Of a stretch of 64,000 nt of DNA, positions 45,298-55,067 are shown piece by piece; positions within the stretch are counted from its first letter, which is position 1; every line of letters starts with the position of its first letter. The stretch is taken from the NCBI RefSeq assembly GCF_001999725.1, contig NZ_MDDP01000013.1, positions 1 to 64,000 on the forward strand, in the 5' to 3' direction. The translations under genes and the position numbers were made by a program. The notes under the pieces are model-generated. The model did no database searches. It saw only the letters and a program-made list of their open reading frames with translations, and was not told the DNA's origin. Source of the DNA: Cellulophaga omnivescoria. Its GTDB lineage: Bacteria; Bacteroidota; Bacteroidia; Flavobacteriales; Flavobacteriaceae.

Positions 45298-46470
45298 TTA
45301 TTTTGTTTTTTGCCAAATAAATACATATCTAGTGGCAAGTGATAGTAGTATAGGAATAAATACTGGATGAAATTTTTGAATTCCTATTATTTGTACAATA
45401 GGCACAGCCAGTAAAAATACAAGTAAAATTATGCTGTATTTATGTAATTTAGTGTTGTTGTTTTTCTTTTTTGGTAATAAAAATAAGGCAACTAAGTTAA
45501 AAGGTAATGCCCATAACAAATTAAAGTTATTTGCTGTAGCAGTATGGTCTGTAGCAAACCATAATAAACTTAATATGAAGCCAACTATACCAGTAGTAAA
45601 CAGTAAAAAAATATCTATCCACCTAGACCATAATTGATTTTTATAATCTGTGTATGTTATAAAAAGAACAAAAATTAAAAATAGATAAGACCAGAACATA
45701 GGAGTTGCTAAAAAGTTAATACTAGTTACTTTTTTATGTTCTTTTAAAATAGTTCTGTTTGACAAAACTAATGGAGCATTTTTAATAGTGCTGTTATTTA
45801 ATTGAGACCATACATAGTCTGGTAAAAAAGTGTGTTGTAAAACGGTTGCTTTTTTATCTATTTTAGAACCTAAGGCTAAATCTATACCAAAACTAGCCCA
45901 CGTATTGGTGCTTAATTTTTGATCTAACAACTCTCTAAATGTAAAATTTTTTTCAATGTGGTTTTCTTTAAAAGTAATGTCTTTGCCTATAGATGTGTTT
46001 AAAACCTCAATAATTTTAGTTGCACAATTGTTATATAAATAATCATACAAATAATCTCTATTTTCTGGTTTTACATTTTTCTCTAAGTAATTATAAAGTT
46101 GCTGTTTTTGTTTGGTGTTAAGGTTTAAAACCTGCTCCTTAACCCATCTTTTTTCATACTGATATTCATATAAAAACCTTGAAAAATCTTGTTTATTTAC
46201 CTTAAAAAGTAATTTTCCTTTTACAAAATTTAGATAAAAGTTAGGGGCATTAAAATCAAAAATACCATAGTTATATACCTTATCTGTTCTTGTTAAAGGG
46301 TCCCATACTCTTATAGCGCTATGGCCAAAGGTAGAGTATAATTGGTCTCCAGAGCCACAGGTAAGTACACTAATTTGTGCATTGTTAGATATAGCACTGT
46401 TTTGAGAATACATAATAATTGTATTGCTTAATAACAGTATAAAAACGATTGCTTTAATGTGTTTTTTCAA
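45298..46470 (-). CDS. DUF4105 membrane protein (Lnb N-terminal periplasmic domain-like)
   Basis: The 390-residue protein has a signal sequence or anchor (1-22). The DUF4105 domain (about 30-230) carries LTCGSGDQLYSTFGHSAIRV, YNYGIFDF and DYLYDYLYNNCATKI. The His and Cys of these motifs resemble the NlpC/P60-like or lipoprotein N-acylation-type active site found in the family. About five C-terminal transmembrane helices follow (250-390). The start is TTG (MKKHIKAIVF). It heads a run of closely spaced genes (gaps 13, 12, 31, 5 and 3 bp) ending with the cobalamin adenosyltransferase. The function is not established. Confidence 0.85.
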   Translation of the reverse strand: MKKHIKAIVFILLLSNTIIMYSQNSAISNNAQISVLTCGSGDQLYSTFGHSAIRVWDPLTRTDKVYNYGIFDFNAPNFYLNFVKGKLLFKVNKQDFSRFLYEYQYEKRWVKEQVLNLNTKQKQQLYNYLEKNVKPENRDYLYDYLYNNCATKIIEVLNTSIGKDITFKENHIEKNFTFRELLDQKLSTNTWASFGIDLALGSKIDKKATVLQHTFLPDYVWSQLNNSTIKNAPLVLSNRTILKEHKKVTSINFLATPMFWSYLFLIFVLFITYTDYKNQLWSRWIDIFLLFTTGIVGFILSLLWFATDHTATANNFNLLWALPFNLVALFLLPKKKNNNTKLHKYSIILLVFLLAVPIVQIIGIQKFHPVFIPILLSLATRYVFIWQKTK

Positions 46471-46643
46471 GTTTACTATTTTTTACGAGTAACAAATATC
46501 GAACAAATTAGAAGAACTGCCGTATGCTTTTTAAAAAAGCAGCTTTTTAAATTGTTTTTTTTAAAGAAATACTATTTTTACCAAAGCAACTAATATTACT
46601 GTATTTTTGAAGAATATAGCAATACACTAAACTTACTAAAAAA

Positions 46644-47405
46644 ATGAAAAAACAGATACCTAACTTAATTACGCTTTTAAATTTATTTTGTGGTTGTTTA
46701 GCGGTGCTTTTTGCTGTACACGGAATTTTTGAAATGGTAGCTGTTTTTGTGTTTTTAGGTATATTTTTTGACTTTTTTGATGGTTTTGCTGCTCGTATGC
46801 TAAAAGTACAAAGTGAGCTTGGTTTGCAATTAGACTCTTTGGCCGATATGGTTACAAGTGGTGTTGTACCAGGTATAGTAATGTATAAATTATTATTAAT
46901 GTCTACTACAGGCGGATGGAGTTCTGCTATGTTTACAGGGTTAGAAGGAAATTTTTATAGTTCAGAATTTCAAATATCTTCAATAATTCCTTTTATAGGT
47001 TTTGTAATAACCTTAGCATCTGGTTACAGGCTTGCTAAATTTAATATTGATGAAAACCAAACAGAATCTTTTATCGGATTACCAACACCAGCAAATGCTC
47101 TTTTAATAATTTCATTGCCGTTAATATTGGTTTATCAAAACTACACCCTGTTAAATGATTTAATTTTAAATCAATGGTTTTTACTAGCAGTTACTGCTTT
47201 AAGCGCATATTTATTAAATGCTAATTTGCCATTGTTTGCATTAAAATTTAAAACTTGGAATTTTAAAGATAATGCTATTCGCTACATTTTTTTAATACTA
47301 TGCATTGTTTTAATAGTAGTCATTAAATATTTAGCAGTGCCAATTATAATATTGGTTTATGTGCTACTATCTATAGCTAGTAATTTAGGAAGTAAAAAGG
47401 TTTAA
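46644..47405 (+). CDS. pssA: CDP-diacylglycerol--serine O-phosphatidyltransferase
   Basis: It makes phosphatidylserine from CDP-diacylglycerol and serine, the precursor of phosphatidylethanolamine. The 253-residue membrane enzyme has the full CDP-alcohol phosphotransferase signature, D43-x2-D46-G47-x2-A50-R51-x8-G60-x3-D64-x3-D68 (FDFFDGFAAR, then LQLDSLAD). About eight hydrophobic helices are present. The alternatives PgsA and PssA share the motif; the N-terminal IPNLITLLNLFCGCLA is typical of PssA. The gene is convergent with lptB. Confidence 0.92.
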   Translation: MKKQIPNLITLLNLFCGCLAVLFAVHGIFEMVAVFVFLGIFFDFFDGFAARMLKVQSELGLQLDSLADMVTSGVVPGIVMYKLLLMSTTGGWSSAMFTGLEGNFYSSEFQISSIIPFIGFVITLASGYRLAKFNIDENQTESFIGLPTPANALLIISLPLILVYQNYTLLNDLILNQWFLLAVTALSAYLLNANLPLFALKFKTWNFKDNAIRYIFLILCIVLIVVIKYLAVPIIILVYVLLSIASNLGSKKV

Positions 47406-47423
47406 GCAGAAAGTATAAGGGGC

Positions 47424-48173
47424 TTAAAAATCTATTTTAGTTTTACGTAGCTCAAAGTTTTGGCCAAGGTATACTTGCCTTACCATTTCATCGGCAGCTA
47501 GTTCTTCTGGCTCTCCAGACTTTAAAATACCACCTTCAAACATAAGGTAAGATCTTTCTGTAATGGCAAGTGTTTCTTGTACGTTGTGGTCTGTAATTAA
47601 AATACCAATATTTTTGTTTTTTAACTGAGCAACAATACGTTGTATGTCTTCTACAGCAACAGGATCTACACCAGCAAAGGGCTCATCTAGCAAAATAAAT
47701 TTTGGATCTGTAGCTAATGCACGTGCAATTTCTGTACGTCTACGCTCTCCTCCAGATAGTAAATCTCCTCTGTTTTTACGTATGTGTCCTAAACTAAACT
47801 CTTCAATAAGAGACTCCATTTTCATGTGCTGCTCTTTTTTACTAAGTTTTGTAAGTTGTAGTACACTTAAAATATTTTTTTCAATACTAAGCTTTCTAAA
47901 AACTGAAGCTTCTTGTGCCAAATAGCCAATTCCGTTTTGTGCTCTTTTGTACATAGGGAATTGTGTAATATTCATATCATTTAAATAAATATTACCACCA
48001 TTAGGTTTTACTAGCCCAACAATCATATAAAAAGAAGTTGTTTTACCGGCACCATTTGGGCCCAACAAACCAACAATTTCTCCTTGGTTTACTTCCAAAG
48101 ATATTCCTTTTACCACTTGTCGTCCTTTATAGGACTTCATTATATTGTCTGCTCTAAGCTTCATTTTTTCCAT
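47424..48173 (-). CDS. lptB: LPS export ABC transporter ATP-binding protein LptB
   Basis: LptB powers the LptB2FG transporter that extracts LPS from the inner membrane. The 249-residue ATPase has Walker [10 protein letters not shown] (38-46), the Q-loop [12 protein letters not shown] typical of LptB, the signature [14 protein letters not shown] (about 141-154), Walker [14 protein letters not shown] and the H-loop ITDHNVQE. It ends the kdsD-tatC-AhpD-like-lptB unit, 55 bp after the previous gene. Grouping with the arabinose-5-phosphate isomerase supports an LPS role. Confidence 0.95.
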   Translation of the reverse strand: MEKMKLRADNIMKSYKGRQVVKGISLEVNQGEIVGLLGPNGAGKTTSFYMIVGLVKPNGGNIYLNDMNITQFPMYKRAQNGIGYLAQEASVFRKLSIEKNILSVLQLTKLSKKEQHMKMESLIEEFSLGHIRKNRGDLLSGGERRRTEIARALATDPKFILLDEPFAGVDPVAVEDIQRIVAQLKNKNIGILITDHNVQETLAITERSYLMFEGGILKSGEPEELAADEMVRQVYLGQNFELRKTKIDF

Positions 48174-48228
48174 AGAATATCCAAATCTAAGTTATTCTTT
48201 TTGTAAACAGAGAAGATTTACCTTTTTT

Positions 48229-48585
48229 TTAACCTTCGTGGTTAGCTTCAATAGCTTCCCAATATTCGTGTGCACGTCTTAAATGCGGAATAACAATACT
48301 ACCACCAACAAGTGTAGCTATACTTAAGGTTTCCATAATTTCTTCTTTGTTTGCACCTTCTCTGTGCGAACTCTCTAAATGATATTTAACACAATCATCG
48401 CAACGTAAAACAGCAGAAGCAACCAAGCCTAGTAGTTCTTTAGTTTTAACATCTAATGCGCCTTTACTATATGCATTAGTATCAAGATTAAAAATTCTGT
48501 TAATAACCTTATTTTTATCTGCTAATATTTTCTCGTTCATTTTAGAACGATACTCATTAAATTCTTTAACTGGATTTTGTGACAT
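48229..48585 (-). CDS. AhpD-like / carboxymuconolactone decarboxylase family protein
   Basis: This 118-residue helical protein has the AhpD-type redox motif CDDCVKYHLESSHREGA, the C-x2-C plus downstream His of peroxidase-linked family members. The C-terminal GGSIVIPHLRRAHEYW completes the family pattern. It is probably a thiol peroxidase-like or redox protein rather than a true decarboxylase. It overlaps tatC by 20 bp. Its physiological partner is unknown. Confidence 0.88.
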   Translation of the reverse strand: MSQNPVKEFNEYRSKMNEKILADKNKVINRIFNLDTNAYSKGALDVKTKELLGLVASAVLRCDDCVKYHLESSHREGANKEEIMETLSIATLVGGSIVIPHLRRAHEYWEAIEANHEG

Positions 48586-49408
48586 TTTTACCTAATTTTT
48601 TAGCTTCGTTTTTTAGCACTCTTTTAGAAATATAAATACTAATTTGGTATAGTATTAAAACGGGTATTGTTACTACAATTTGACTAGCAACATCTGGCGG
48701 AGTTATAACAGCAGCTACTATTAATACTACTACCAATGCTATTTTTCTGTGCTTTTTAAGCACTTCTGGAGTAACTAAGCCTACTTTTGTTAAAAAGTAT
48801 ATTATTATAGGTAGCTCAAACATTATGCCGCAGGCAATTACTGATGCTTTTACGGTAGAGATAAAGGAGCTTAAATCAAATTCATTTAAAACCTCTTCAC
48901 TAACTTGATATGTACCTAAAAAGTTGATAGAAAAGGGAGTAACAATGTAGTAACCAAAAAGTACGCCAGAGAAAAATAAAAACGACGCTGCAAAAATAAA
49001 ACCTTTAGAGTTTTTGCGCTCTTTTTCATATAAACCAGGACTTATAAAACGCCACATTTCATATAAAATGTAAGGAAAACCAACTATAAAACCAGCCCAT
49101 ATAGACGTCCAAATATGAGCAGAAAACTGCCCTGCCATTGTTCTACTTTGTATGGTAAAGGGTAAAGTTTCTGCACAAAAACTAGAGTCCATACCAAAAT
49201 AGGTAGCTACAGAGCAAAAGAATTTGTAGGTAGGGAAATTCATTTTTTTAGGGCCCAGTAATACCGTGTCAAAAATAAACTCTTTCATTGCAAATGCAAC
49301 TATACCAATAATTACAACTGCTAGCGTAGATCTAATTAAGTGCCATCTAAGTTCTTCTAAATGGTCTAAAAAGGACATTTCGTCCGGATTTTTTTTACTC
49401 TTTGCCAT
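48566..49408 (-). CDS. tatC: Twin-arginine translocase subunit TatC
   Basis: TatC is the receptor for twin-arginine signal peptides in export of folded proteins. The 280-residue protein begins with the conserved MSFLDHLEELRWHLIRS (11-27), has the periplasmic loop and FIVGFPYILYEMWRFISPGLYEKE, and about six membrane helices. It overlaps the AhpD-like gene by 20 bp and kdsD by one base. No tatA or tatB is present in the window. Confidence 0.96.
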   Translation of the reverse strand: MAKSKKNPDEMSFLDHLEELRWHLIRSTLAVVIIGIVAFAMKEFIFDTVLLGPKKMNFPTYKFFCSVATYFGMDSSFCAETLPFTIQSRTMAGQFSAHIWTSIWAGFIVGFPYILYEMWRFISPGLYEKERKNSKGFIFAASFLFFSGVLFGYYIVTPFSINFLGTYQVSEEVLNEFDLSSFISTVKASVIACGIMFELPIIIYFLTKVGLVTPEVLKKHRKIALVVVLIVAAVITPPDVASQIVVTIPVLILYQISIYISKRVLKNEAKKLGKNVTKSS

Positions 49409-50373
49409 TATAAAATCCCTTCGTTTACTAGGTTATGTAAATGTAATAAGCCAACGTATTTTAAGTTTTCTATAGCTACTAATTGTGATATTCCTTGTTG
49501 TTGCATTAGTTCTAAAGCATCAACAGCTAAAACATCTGTATTTACAGTTTTAGGATTGTTAGACATAATGTCTTTAGCAGTTAAGCTACCAATATTGTCA
49601 TATGTATTAAGCATTCTTCTAATATCGCCATCTGTTATAATACCAACTACTTTATTATTTTCTAAAACGGCAGTAGCTCCTAACATTTTTTCAGAAATTT
49701 CTACTATTACTTGTTTTACAGGAGTGTTGGTAGTAACCTCTGGTTTTTGGTTGTTATTTACAATGTCATTTACGCGTAAATACAATTTTTTACCTAACGC
49801 ACCACCTGGGTGATATTTTGCAAAATCTTTACTTGTAAATCTTTTTAGTTCTAATAAAGAAACGGCAATTGCATCACCAATAACCAATTGCGCTGTTGTA
49901 CTTGTTGTAGGAGCTAAATTATTAGGGCAAGCTTCTTTTTCTACATAAGTGTTTAGTACGTGGTTAGATTGTTGTGCTAAAAAAGATTCTGTATTACCGG
50001 TCATACCAATTAAAACATTACCTCCTCTTTTAATAAGCGGCACTAGAACTTTAATTTCTGGTGTATTACCACTTTTAGAGATACAAATAACAACATCATC
50101 TTTTAAAACAGTGCCAAGGTCGCCATGTATTGCGTCTGCAGCATGCATAAATATAGATGGTGTGCCAGTAGAATTTAAAGTAGCTACAATTTTTTGTGCA
50201 ATTATGGCACTTTTTCCAATTCCAGAAATTATTAATCTTCCTTTAGAGTTGTAAATAGCATTTACTGCGTCTGTAAAGTTAGAATCTAGCAGGTTAGATA
50301 AATTTTTTATAGCATCAGCTTCATTAGAAATTGTTCGCTTAGCAATATCTATAATTGTTTTGGAGTTGCTCAA
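49408..50373 (-). CDS. kdsD: Arabinose-5-phosphate isomerase (KpsF/GutQ family)
   Basis: It interconverts ribulose-5-phosphate and arabinose-5-phosphate, the first step of Kdo synthesis for LPS. The 321-residue protein has a SIS sugar-isomerase domain (about 35-170: GIGKSAIIAQK, HAADAIHGDLG, ISKSGNTPEI, PTTSTTAQL). Two CBS domains follow (about 205-320), including GIITDGDIRRML. The length matches E. coli KdsD (328). It is the first gene of the LPS/Tat operon, divergent from recQ. Confidence 0.93.
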   Translation of the reverse strand: MSNSKTIIDIAKRTISNEADAIKNLSNLLDSNFTDAVNAIYNSKGRLIISGIGKSAIIAQKIVATLNSTGTPSIFMHAADAIHGDLGTVLKDDVVICISKSGNTPEIKVLVPLIKRGGNVLIGMTGNTESFLAQQSNHVLNTYVEKEACPNNLAPTTSTTAQLVIGDAIAVSLLELKRFTSKDFAKYHPGGALGKKLYLRVNDIVNNNQKPEVTTNTPVKQVIVEISEKMLGATAVLENNKVVGIITDGDIRRMLNTYDNIGSLTAKDIMSNNPKTVNTDVLAVDALELMQQQGISQLVAIENLKYVGLLHLHNLVNEGIL

Positions 50374-50570
50374 TGTAATCTTAAATTATGTGTTCTTTTA
50401 AAAAAGATGTACTATCTTTAAGAATACAAAATTACGTAAACTTATTTTTATGTGATACAGTAATTTGATGGAAATTAATTTTAGCTTAAATTTTGTATGG
50501 ATTACTAAAATTTGAGTATCTTGAATTTTATTATATTAATAAACAGTAAATACAATCACTATACTATACT

Positions 50571-52772
50571 ATGAGTAACTCTAACATTGATTTGCACGCT
50601 TCCTTAAAAAAGCATTTTGGATTTACAAAATTTAAAGGATTACAAGAAAGTGTCATCAATAACTTGCTTAAGGGTAATAATACGTTTGTTATAATGCCAA
50701 CTGGCGGAGGTAAATCACTCTGCTATCAGTTACCTGCGTTAATGCAAGAAGGTACAGCTATTGTTGTTTCGCCTCTAATAGCTTTGATGAAAAACCAGGT
50801 AGATGCCATACGTGGTATCTCTTCTGAACACGGAATAGCACACGTTTTAAACTCTTCTTTAACAAAAACTCAAGTAAAGGAAGTGAAAGAAGATATAGTA
50901 AACGGAGTAACTAAATTACTTTATGTAGCCCCAGAATCTTTAATAAAAGAGGAGTACGTAGAGTTCTTAAGATCTGTAAAAATCTCCTTTGTTGCAGTAG
51001 ATGAAGCACACTGTATTTCTGAGTGGGGACACGATTTTAGACCAGAGTACAGAAACCTTAAAACTATTGTTGGTAAATTAGGAGATAGTATTCCTATGAT
51101 AGGTTTAACTGCTACTGCTACGCCAAAAGTACAAGAAGATATTGTAAAAAATTTAGGTATTGCAGATGCTAAATTATTTAAGGCATCTTTTAATAGACCT
51201 AATTTATTTTATGAAGTACGACCAAAAACTCAGAATATAGAAGCAGACATTATACGTTTTGTAAAGCAAAATGTTGGTAAATCTGGTATTGTGTATTGTT
51301 TAAGTCGTAAAAAGGTTGAAGAATTAGCACAAGTGTTACAGGTTAATGGTATAAGTGCAGTGCCTTACCACGCTGGTTTTGATGCAAAAACAAGATCTCG
51401 TTACCAGGATATGTTTTTAATGGAAGAGGTAGATGTTGTTGTTGCAACAATTGCCTTTGGTATGGGTATAGATAAACCAGATGTACGTTTTGTAATACAC
51501 CATGATATACCTAAAAGTTTAGAAAGTTATTATCAAGAAACCGGTAGAGCTGGTAGAGATGGAGGAGAGGGCCATTGTTTGGCTTTTTATTCTTATAAAG
51601 ACATAGAAAAGTTAGAAAAATTTATGTCAGGGAAACCCGTTGCAGAACAAGAGATAGGAAATGCACTGTTACAAGAAGTTGTTGCCTTTGCAGAAACATC
51701 TATGTCTCGTAGAAAATTTATTCTTCATTATTTTGGAGAGGAATTTGACGAGGTTAATGGAGAAGGAGCAGATATGGATGATAATACCCGTACTCCAAAA
51801 GAAAAAGTAGAGGCTAAAGAAAATGTAGTTAAACTTATTAGTGTTGTACAGGGGACTAAAGAAAAATTTAAGTCAAAAGAAATAGTGAATACCTTAATTG
51901 GTAAAAAAAATGCACTTATAGCGTCTCATAAAACTAACGAAAAACCATTTTTTGGTATAGGTAAAGATAAAGACGCTGGTTATTGGATGGCATTAATTCG
52001 CCAAACTTTAGTAGCAGGTTACTTAAGAAAAGAAATAGAGCAGTACGGAATTTTGCGTGTTACACCAATGGGTGTTGATTATGCTAAGGAGCCAACATCA
52101 TTTTTAATGACAAAAGACCATGTGTATAGTCAGGCTAATGATGATGCTATTGTGAGTGCAGCAAAAAGTTCTGGTGGTGTAGCAGATAAAGAGCTTGCAC
52201 AGTTGTTAAGGCAACTTAGAAAGTCTGAAGCTAAAAAGCACGGTGTACCTCCTTTTGTGGTTTTTCAAGATCCGTCTATAGATGACATGGCGCTTAAGTA
52301 CCCAACCAGTATGGAAGATATGCTTAACATACATGGAGTAGGAGAAGGTAAAGCTAAAAAATACGGGAAACCATTTTTAGCACTTATAGCTAAGTATGTA
52401 GAGGATAATGATATTGTTAGGCCAGATGATTTAGTAGTTAAAAGTACAGGAGCTAATTCTGCTTTAAAACTGTATATAATACAAAACGTAGACCGTAAGT
52501 TGCCATTAACAGATATTGCAGATGCTAAAGGTTTAGAGCTAGCAGAGTTGATAAAAGAAATGGAACAAATAGTATATAGTGGTACAAAACTAAATATTAC
52601 TTATTGGGTAGATGAAACTTTAGATGAAGACCAACAAGAAGAAATACACGATTACTTTTTAGAAGCAGAATCTGATAATATTGATGCTGCTGTAGAAGAG
52701 TTTGATGGTGACTATGAAGATGAAGAACTACGTTTATATAGAATAAAATTTATTAGTGAAGTAGCAAACTAG
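50571..52772 (+). CDS. recQ: ATP-dependent DNA helicase RecQ
   Basis: This is a 3'-5' DNA helicase of recombination and fork repair. The 733-residue protein has Walker A PTGGGKS (43-49), DEAH at about 144-147 ([18 protein letters not shown], which includes the RecQ aromatic loop), TATAT, and the helicase C motifs [14 protein letters not shown] and [13 protein letters not shown] and winged-helix parts follow (about 350-530), then an HRDC domain (about 540-615) and an acidic C-terminal extension (about 640-733). The zinc-binding cysteines usual in RecQ are not evident in the stretch after 355, which is a deviation. It is a single gene ended by a strong terminator. Confidence 0.94.
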   Translation: MSNSNIDLHASLKKHFGFTKFKGLQESVINNLLKGNNTFVIMPTGGGKSLCYQLPALMQEGTAIVVSPLIALMKNQVDAIRGISSEHGIAHVLNSSLTKTQVKEVKEDIVNGVTKLLYVAPESLIKEEYVEFLRSVKISFVAVDEAHCISEWGHDFRPEYRNLKTIVGKLGDSIPMIGLTATATPKVQEDIVKNLGIADAKLFKASFNRPNLFYEVRPKTQNIEADIIRFVKQNVGKSGIVYCLSRKKVEELAQVLQVNGISAVPYHAGFDAKTRSRYQDMFLMEEVDVVVATIAFGMGIDKPDVRFVIHHDIPKSLESYYQETGRAGRDGGEGHCLAFYSYKDIEKLEKFMSGKPVAEQEIGNALLQEVVAFAETSMSRRKFILHYFGEEFDEVNGEGADMDDNTRTPKEKVEAKENVVKLISVVQGTKEKFKSKEIVNTLIGKKNALIASHKTNEKPFFGIGKDKDAGYWMALIRQTLVAGYLRKEIEQYGILRVTPMGVDYAKEPTSFLMTKDHVYSQANDDAIVSAAKSSGGVADKELAQLLRQLRKSEAKKHGVPPFVVFQDPSIDDMALKYPTSMEDMLNIHGVGEGKAKKYGKPFLALIAKYVEDNDIVRPDDLVVKSTGANSALKLYIIQNVDRKLPLTDIADAKGLELAELIKEMEQIVYSGTKLNITYWVDETLDEDQQEEIHDYFLEAESDNIDAAVEEFDGDYEDEELRLYRIKFISEVAN

Positions 52773-52792
52773 TATACGAATAAACTTAAAAT

Positions 52793-52832
52793 AAAAAATC
52801 CCAATACATATGCATATGTATTGGGATTTTTT
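52793..52832. terminator. Long palindromic intrinsic terminator
   Basis: A perfect 20-bp inverted repeat without spacer (core TCCCAATACATATG/CATATGTATTGGGA), with A-run to the left and T-run to the right, separates recQ from the convergent CCC-motif gene. It probably acts in both directions. Confidence 0.88.
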
Positions 52833-52858
52833 CGTTATCAATATAAATCTATTGAAGT

Positions 52859-53170
52859 TTAATATTGCATACTATCCATACTTCCTGCTGTAATTGCAGC
52901 TATTATAACTCCAAAGTATAGTATTATAAATACAAGATATAGGGCCGCAATAACTAATCCTATAATAGATAAAATCTTTGCGGTTTTTACATTTTCAATT
53001 CCTGTATATTGACCTGGATTTTGCTCATAAAGCAATCTTGCTTTTTTACCATTAGATAAACTAATAAAACAAAAAATAGCTCCAAGAGGTCCGCAACATG
53101 CAACAGTTGCAATTAAGCCAATTATTCCCATCGTCATAGCGCTACTAGCACCAGGTAATTCTTCTTTCAT
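52859..53170 (-). CDS. CCC-motif-like membrane protein (paralogue 2)
   Basis: The 103-residue protein has two hydrophobic helices (about 15-42 and 68-95). ATVACCGPLG has a CC pair in the first helix, and YEQNPGQYTGIENVKTAKILSIIGLV lies in the loop and second helix. It is clearly paralogous to the upstream gene (shared xxNPxxYxxxxxxKTAKIxSIIGLV). Related proteins are called CCC-motif or DUF4190-like membrane proteins in Bacteroidota. Function is unknown. Confidence 0.75.
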   Translation of the reverse strand: MKEELPGASSAMTMGIIGLIATVACCGPLGAIFCFISLSNGKKARLLYEQNPGQYTGIENVKTAKILSIIGLVIAALYLVFIILYFGVIIAAITAGSMDSMQY

Positions 53171-53184
53171 AATTTATTTAATAA

Positions 53185-53514
53185 TTATAATCCTTGTCCT
53201 TGGTTGTATCCCTTCATAAACTCTTCCATCATTTCATCATAAGCACCTGTAGATTTAAAGAATATGTATAGTCCTACAATTATTACACTTAACACTAACC
53301 CAATAATGGAAACAATTTTAGCGGTTTTCAACTGTCCAAAATTTGAATATTCTTGAGGGTTTTCTTGGTAGGTTTTAGTGTCTTTATTTATTAAAAATAG
53401 AGCTATACCAGAAAAAAGTATACCTCCAAATCCAGAAGTGCAGCAGCATCCTACATAAGAAATTATTCCTAATACTAAGGCAATAGTAACGTTTGGTAAT
53501 TTTTGTTGTTCCAT
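53185..53514 (-). CDS. CCC-motif membrane protein (paralogue 1)
   Basis: The 109-residue protein has two membrane helices (about 10-40 and 65-88). A cysteine triplet lies in ISYVGCCCTSGFGG, and YQENPQEYSNFGQLKTAKIVSIIG occurs in the loop. The C-terminal tail is acidic then polar. It starts 17 bp after the DUF2752 gene and ends 14 bp before its paralogue. The cysteine-rich turn could bind metal or be acylated; this is speculative. Confidence 0.8.
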   Translation of the reverse strand: MEQQKLPNVTIALVLGIISYVGCCCTSGFGGILFSGIALFLINKDTKTYQENPQEYSNFGQLKTAKIVSIIGLVLSVIIVGLYIFFKSTGAYDEMMEEFMKGYNQGQGL

Positions 53515-53531
53515 AATTTTAATGTAATTGG

Positions 53532-53831
53532 TTAAAGAAATTTATTAATATAGTTGGTAAATATTATTACAAAATTAATGACTAGTAATGTGATAATAAT
53601 TTTATTGGCGTGTTTTATTTTATAGAAATGGTTAACAGCTATAAAACCAAAAAGCAAAATTAGTGTGTAAATTGCCGGGTACATTTGAAAAGCACCACTA
53701 AAGTCTCCTTGTAAAATTAATGATAATGATCTTTGTATACCGCAACCAGGGCATTCAACACCAAAATACTTCTTGTTCATACAAGGAAGCATATAGTCAT
53801 TAATGTTAAACTCTAATATAGGTAACGGCAT
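53532..53831 (-). CDS. DUF2752 domain membrane protein
   Basis: The 99-residue protein has the DUF2752 signature PCMNKKYFGVECPGCGIQRS (16-35). The C-P-x-C-G-x-x-R motif resembles a zinc knuckle. Two hydrophobic helices follow (about 52-70 and 78-95). It is the first of three small membrane proteins in a tight minus-strand operon with two CCC-motif genes. Function is unknown, but this gene set recurs together in Bacteroidota as far as I recall. Confidence 0.85.
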   Translation of the reverse strand: MPLPILEFNINDYMLPCMNKKYFGVECPGCGIQRSLSLILQGDFSGAFQMYPAIYTLILLFGFIAVNHFYKIKHANKIIITLLVINFVIIFTNYINKFL

Positions 53832-53942
53832 TTAGTATTGTAATCTATTTTTGAAACGGAAAAATACTATTATTTTTGTGGAAAGAAAATAAACGCCTTA
53901 TAATTTTTTAAAAGAAAAATTTTAAAGACGTAAATTAAAGGT

Positions 53943-54488
53943 ATGGCAAATTTTAGTATTGGTGATAAGGTAGAGGTTTTAGACGATACAATTTCTGGTG
54001 TTGTTGTGGCTGTAAATGGTTACAATGTCACTATTGAAACAGATATGGGTTTTGAGATTTCTTATTTAAAGAAAGAGCTAATTAAAATTGCAAACGCAGA
54101 TACAATAAGAGTGTCTAATTATGAAGTGGCTAAAATTAAACAAGAAAAAGAACAGCCCAAGCGTAAAAATAGGCCATCTGTAAAGCCTAAAGAGCGAAAT
54201 ATTCCTAAGATGGAGGTAGATTTACATATAAACCAACTTGTAAAGTCTAGCAAAGGTATGGGTAATTTTGATATGCTCAATCTACAGTTAGAAACAGCTA
54301 AACGTCAATTAAACTTCGCTATTCAAAAAAGAATACAAAAAGTAGTTTTTATACACGGAGTAGGAGAGGGAGTTTTAAAAGAAGAGTTGCATTACCTTTT
54401 TAATAAATATGACAACTTAAAATTTTATGACGCAGATTATCAAAAATACGGACTAGGAGCCACTGAAGTTTATATTTTTCAGAATTAA
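53943..54488 (+). CDS. Smr domain protein
   Basis: The 181-residue protein has an N-terminal KOW/SH3-like small beta domain (1-60: SIGDKVEVLDDTISGVVV), a basic linker (KQEKEQPKRKNRPSVKPKE) and a C-terminal Smr domain (about 90-180) with VDLHINQLV and FIHGVGEGVLKEEL. The Smr fold is found in MutS2 C-termini and acts as a nicking or RNA endonuclease; isolated bacterial Smr proteins have roles in ribosome rescue or RNA cleavage. No MutS part is present. It is convergent with the lipoprotein gene (2 bp apart). Confidence 0.87.
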   Translation: MANFSIGDKVEVLDDTISGVVVAVNGYNVTIETDMGFEISYLKKELIKIANADTIRVSNYEVAKIKQEKEQPKRKNRPSVKPKERNIPKMEVDLHINQLVKSSKGMGNFDMLNLQLETAKRQLNFAIQKRIQKVVFIHGVGEGVLKEELHYLFNKYDNLKFYDADYQKYGLGATEVYIFQN

Positions 54489-54490
54489 AA

Positions 54491-54997
54491 TTATTGAGGA
54501 ACTGTTGTTGTTAGCACTGCAAAATCTTCAATATTTAAATCTGTTATACGTGTATCATCACTATTGTTTAGTGTAATATCTTTAAGTTTAATGGTGTGTA
54601 TAAAGGTACCTTCTGTTTCGCCAGCAACTGTGTTTATAGTAATGGTCCCTTTTTCAGCATTAATTTCTTCTAAAACTGTTGGTGTTGCTGGTGGTGGAGA
54701 ATCACAAAAATAATTACTAGATACTGTGCCAGAAAATGTACGATATGTAAGTTGACTAGCTTCTGGTATTGCACTTGTTATTTCAGCTTCAGAGACTTCA
54801 TTTTTAAGCAATCCACTTTGTAAGGTTAATATTAAAGTTTCATTACTATTTATTTTAAAAAATAATTCAGTATCAACACTAAGTGTACCGCAGTTTTGGG
54901 CTGTTACTGTACTAAAATCTAAAGTTTCAATTTGTAAGTCACCATCACTACAAGATAATAAGGTAAAAAGTGCGCTAAAAAGGAAATATTTCTTCAT
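54491..54997 (-). CDS. Hypothetical lipoprotein
   Basis: The 168-residue precursor has a lipoprotein signal (LFTLLSCSDGD, Cys about 16) and an all-beta, Thr-rich mature part. Cysteines at about 36 (TAQNCGTLS) and 99 (NYFCDSPPPATP) may form a disulfide. No known domain is recognised. It lies on the minus strand, convergent with the Smr gene and divergent from the cysteine desulfurase gene. It is probably anchored in the outer membrane. Confidence 0.7.
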   Translation of the reverse strand: MKKYFLFSALFTLLSCSDGDLQIETLDFSTVTAQNCGTLSVDTELFFKINSNETLILTLQSGLLKNEVSEAEITSAIPEASQLTYRTFSGTVSSNYFCDSPPPATPTVLEEINAEKGTITINTVAGETEGTFIHTIKLKDITLNNSDDTRITDLNIEDFAVLTTTVPQ

Positions 54998-55067
54998 ACA
55001 TCAAATGTAAAAGTTTTTCTTTTGATTACATGTAGATTTTAACGTTTTTTAGAATTATTTAATTTTA

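Noticed and set aside
52793-52832. Perfect 20-bp palindrome as a mobile-element end or operator
   Set aside because: The A- and T-runs and the position between convergent genes explain it as a bidirectional terminator.
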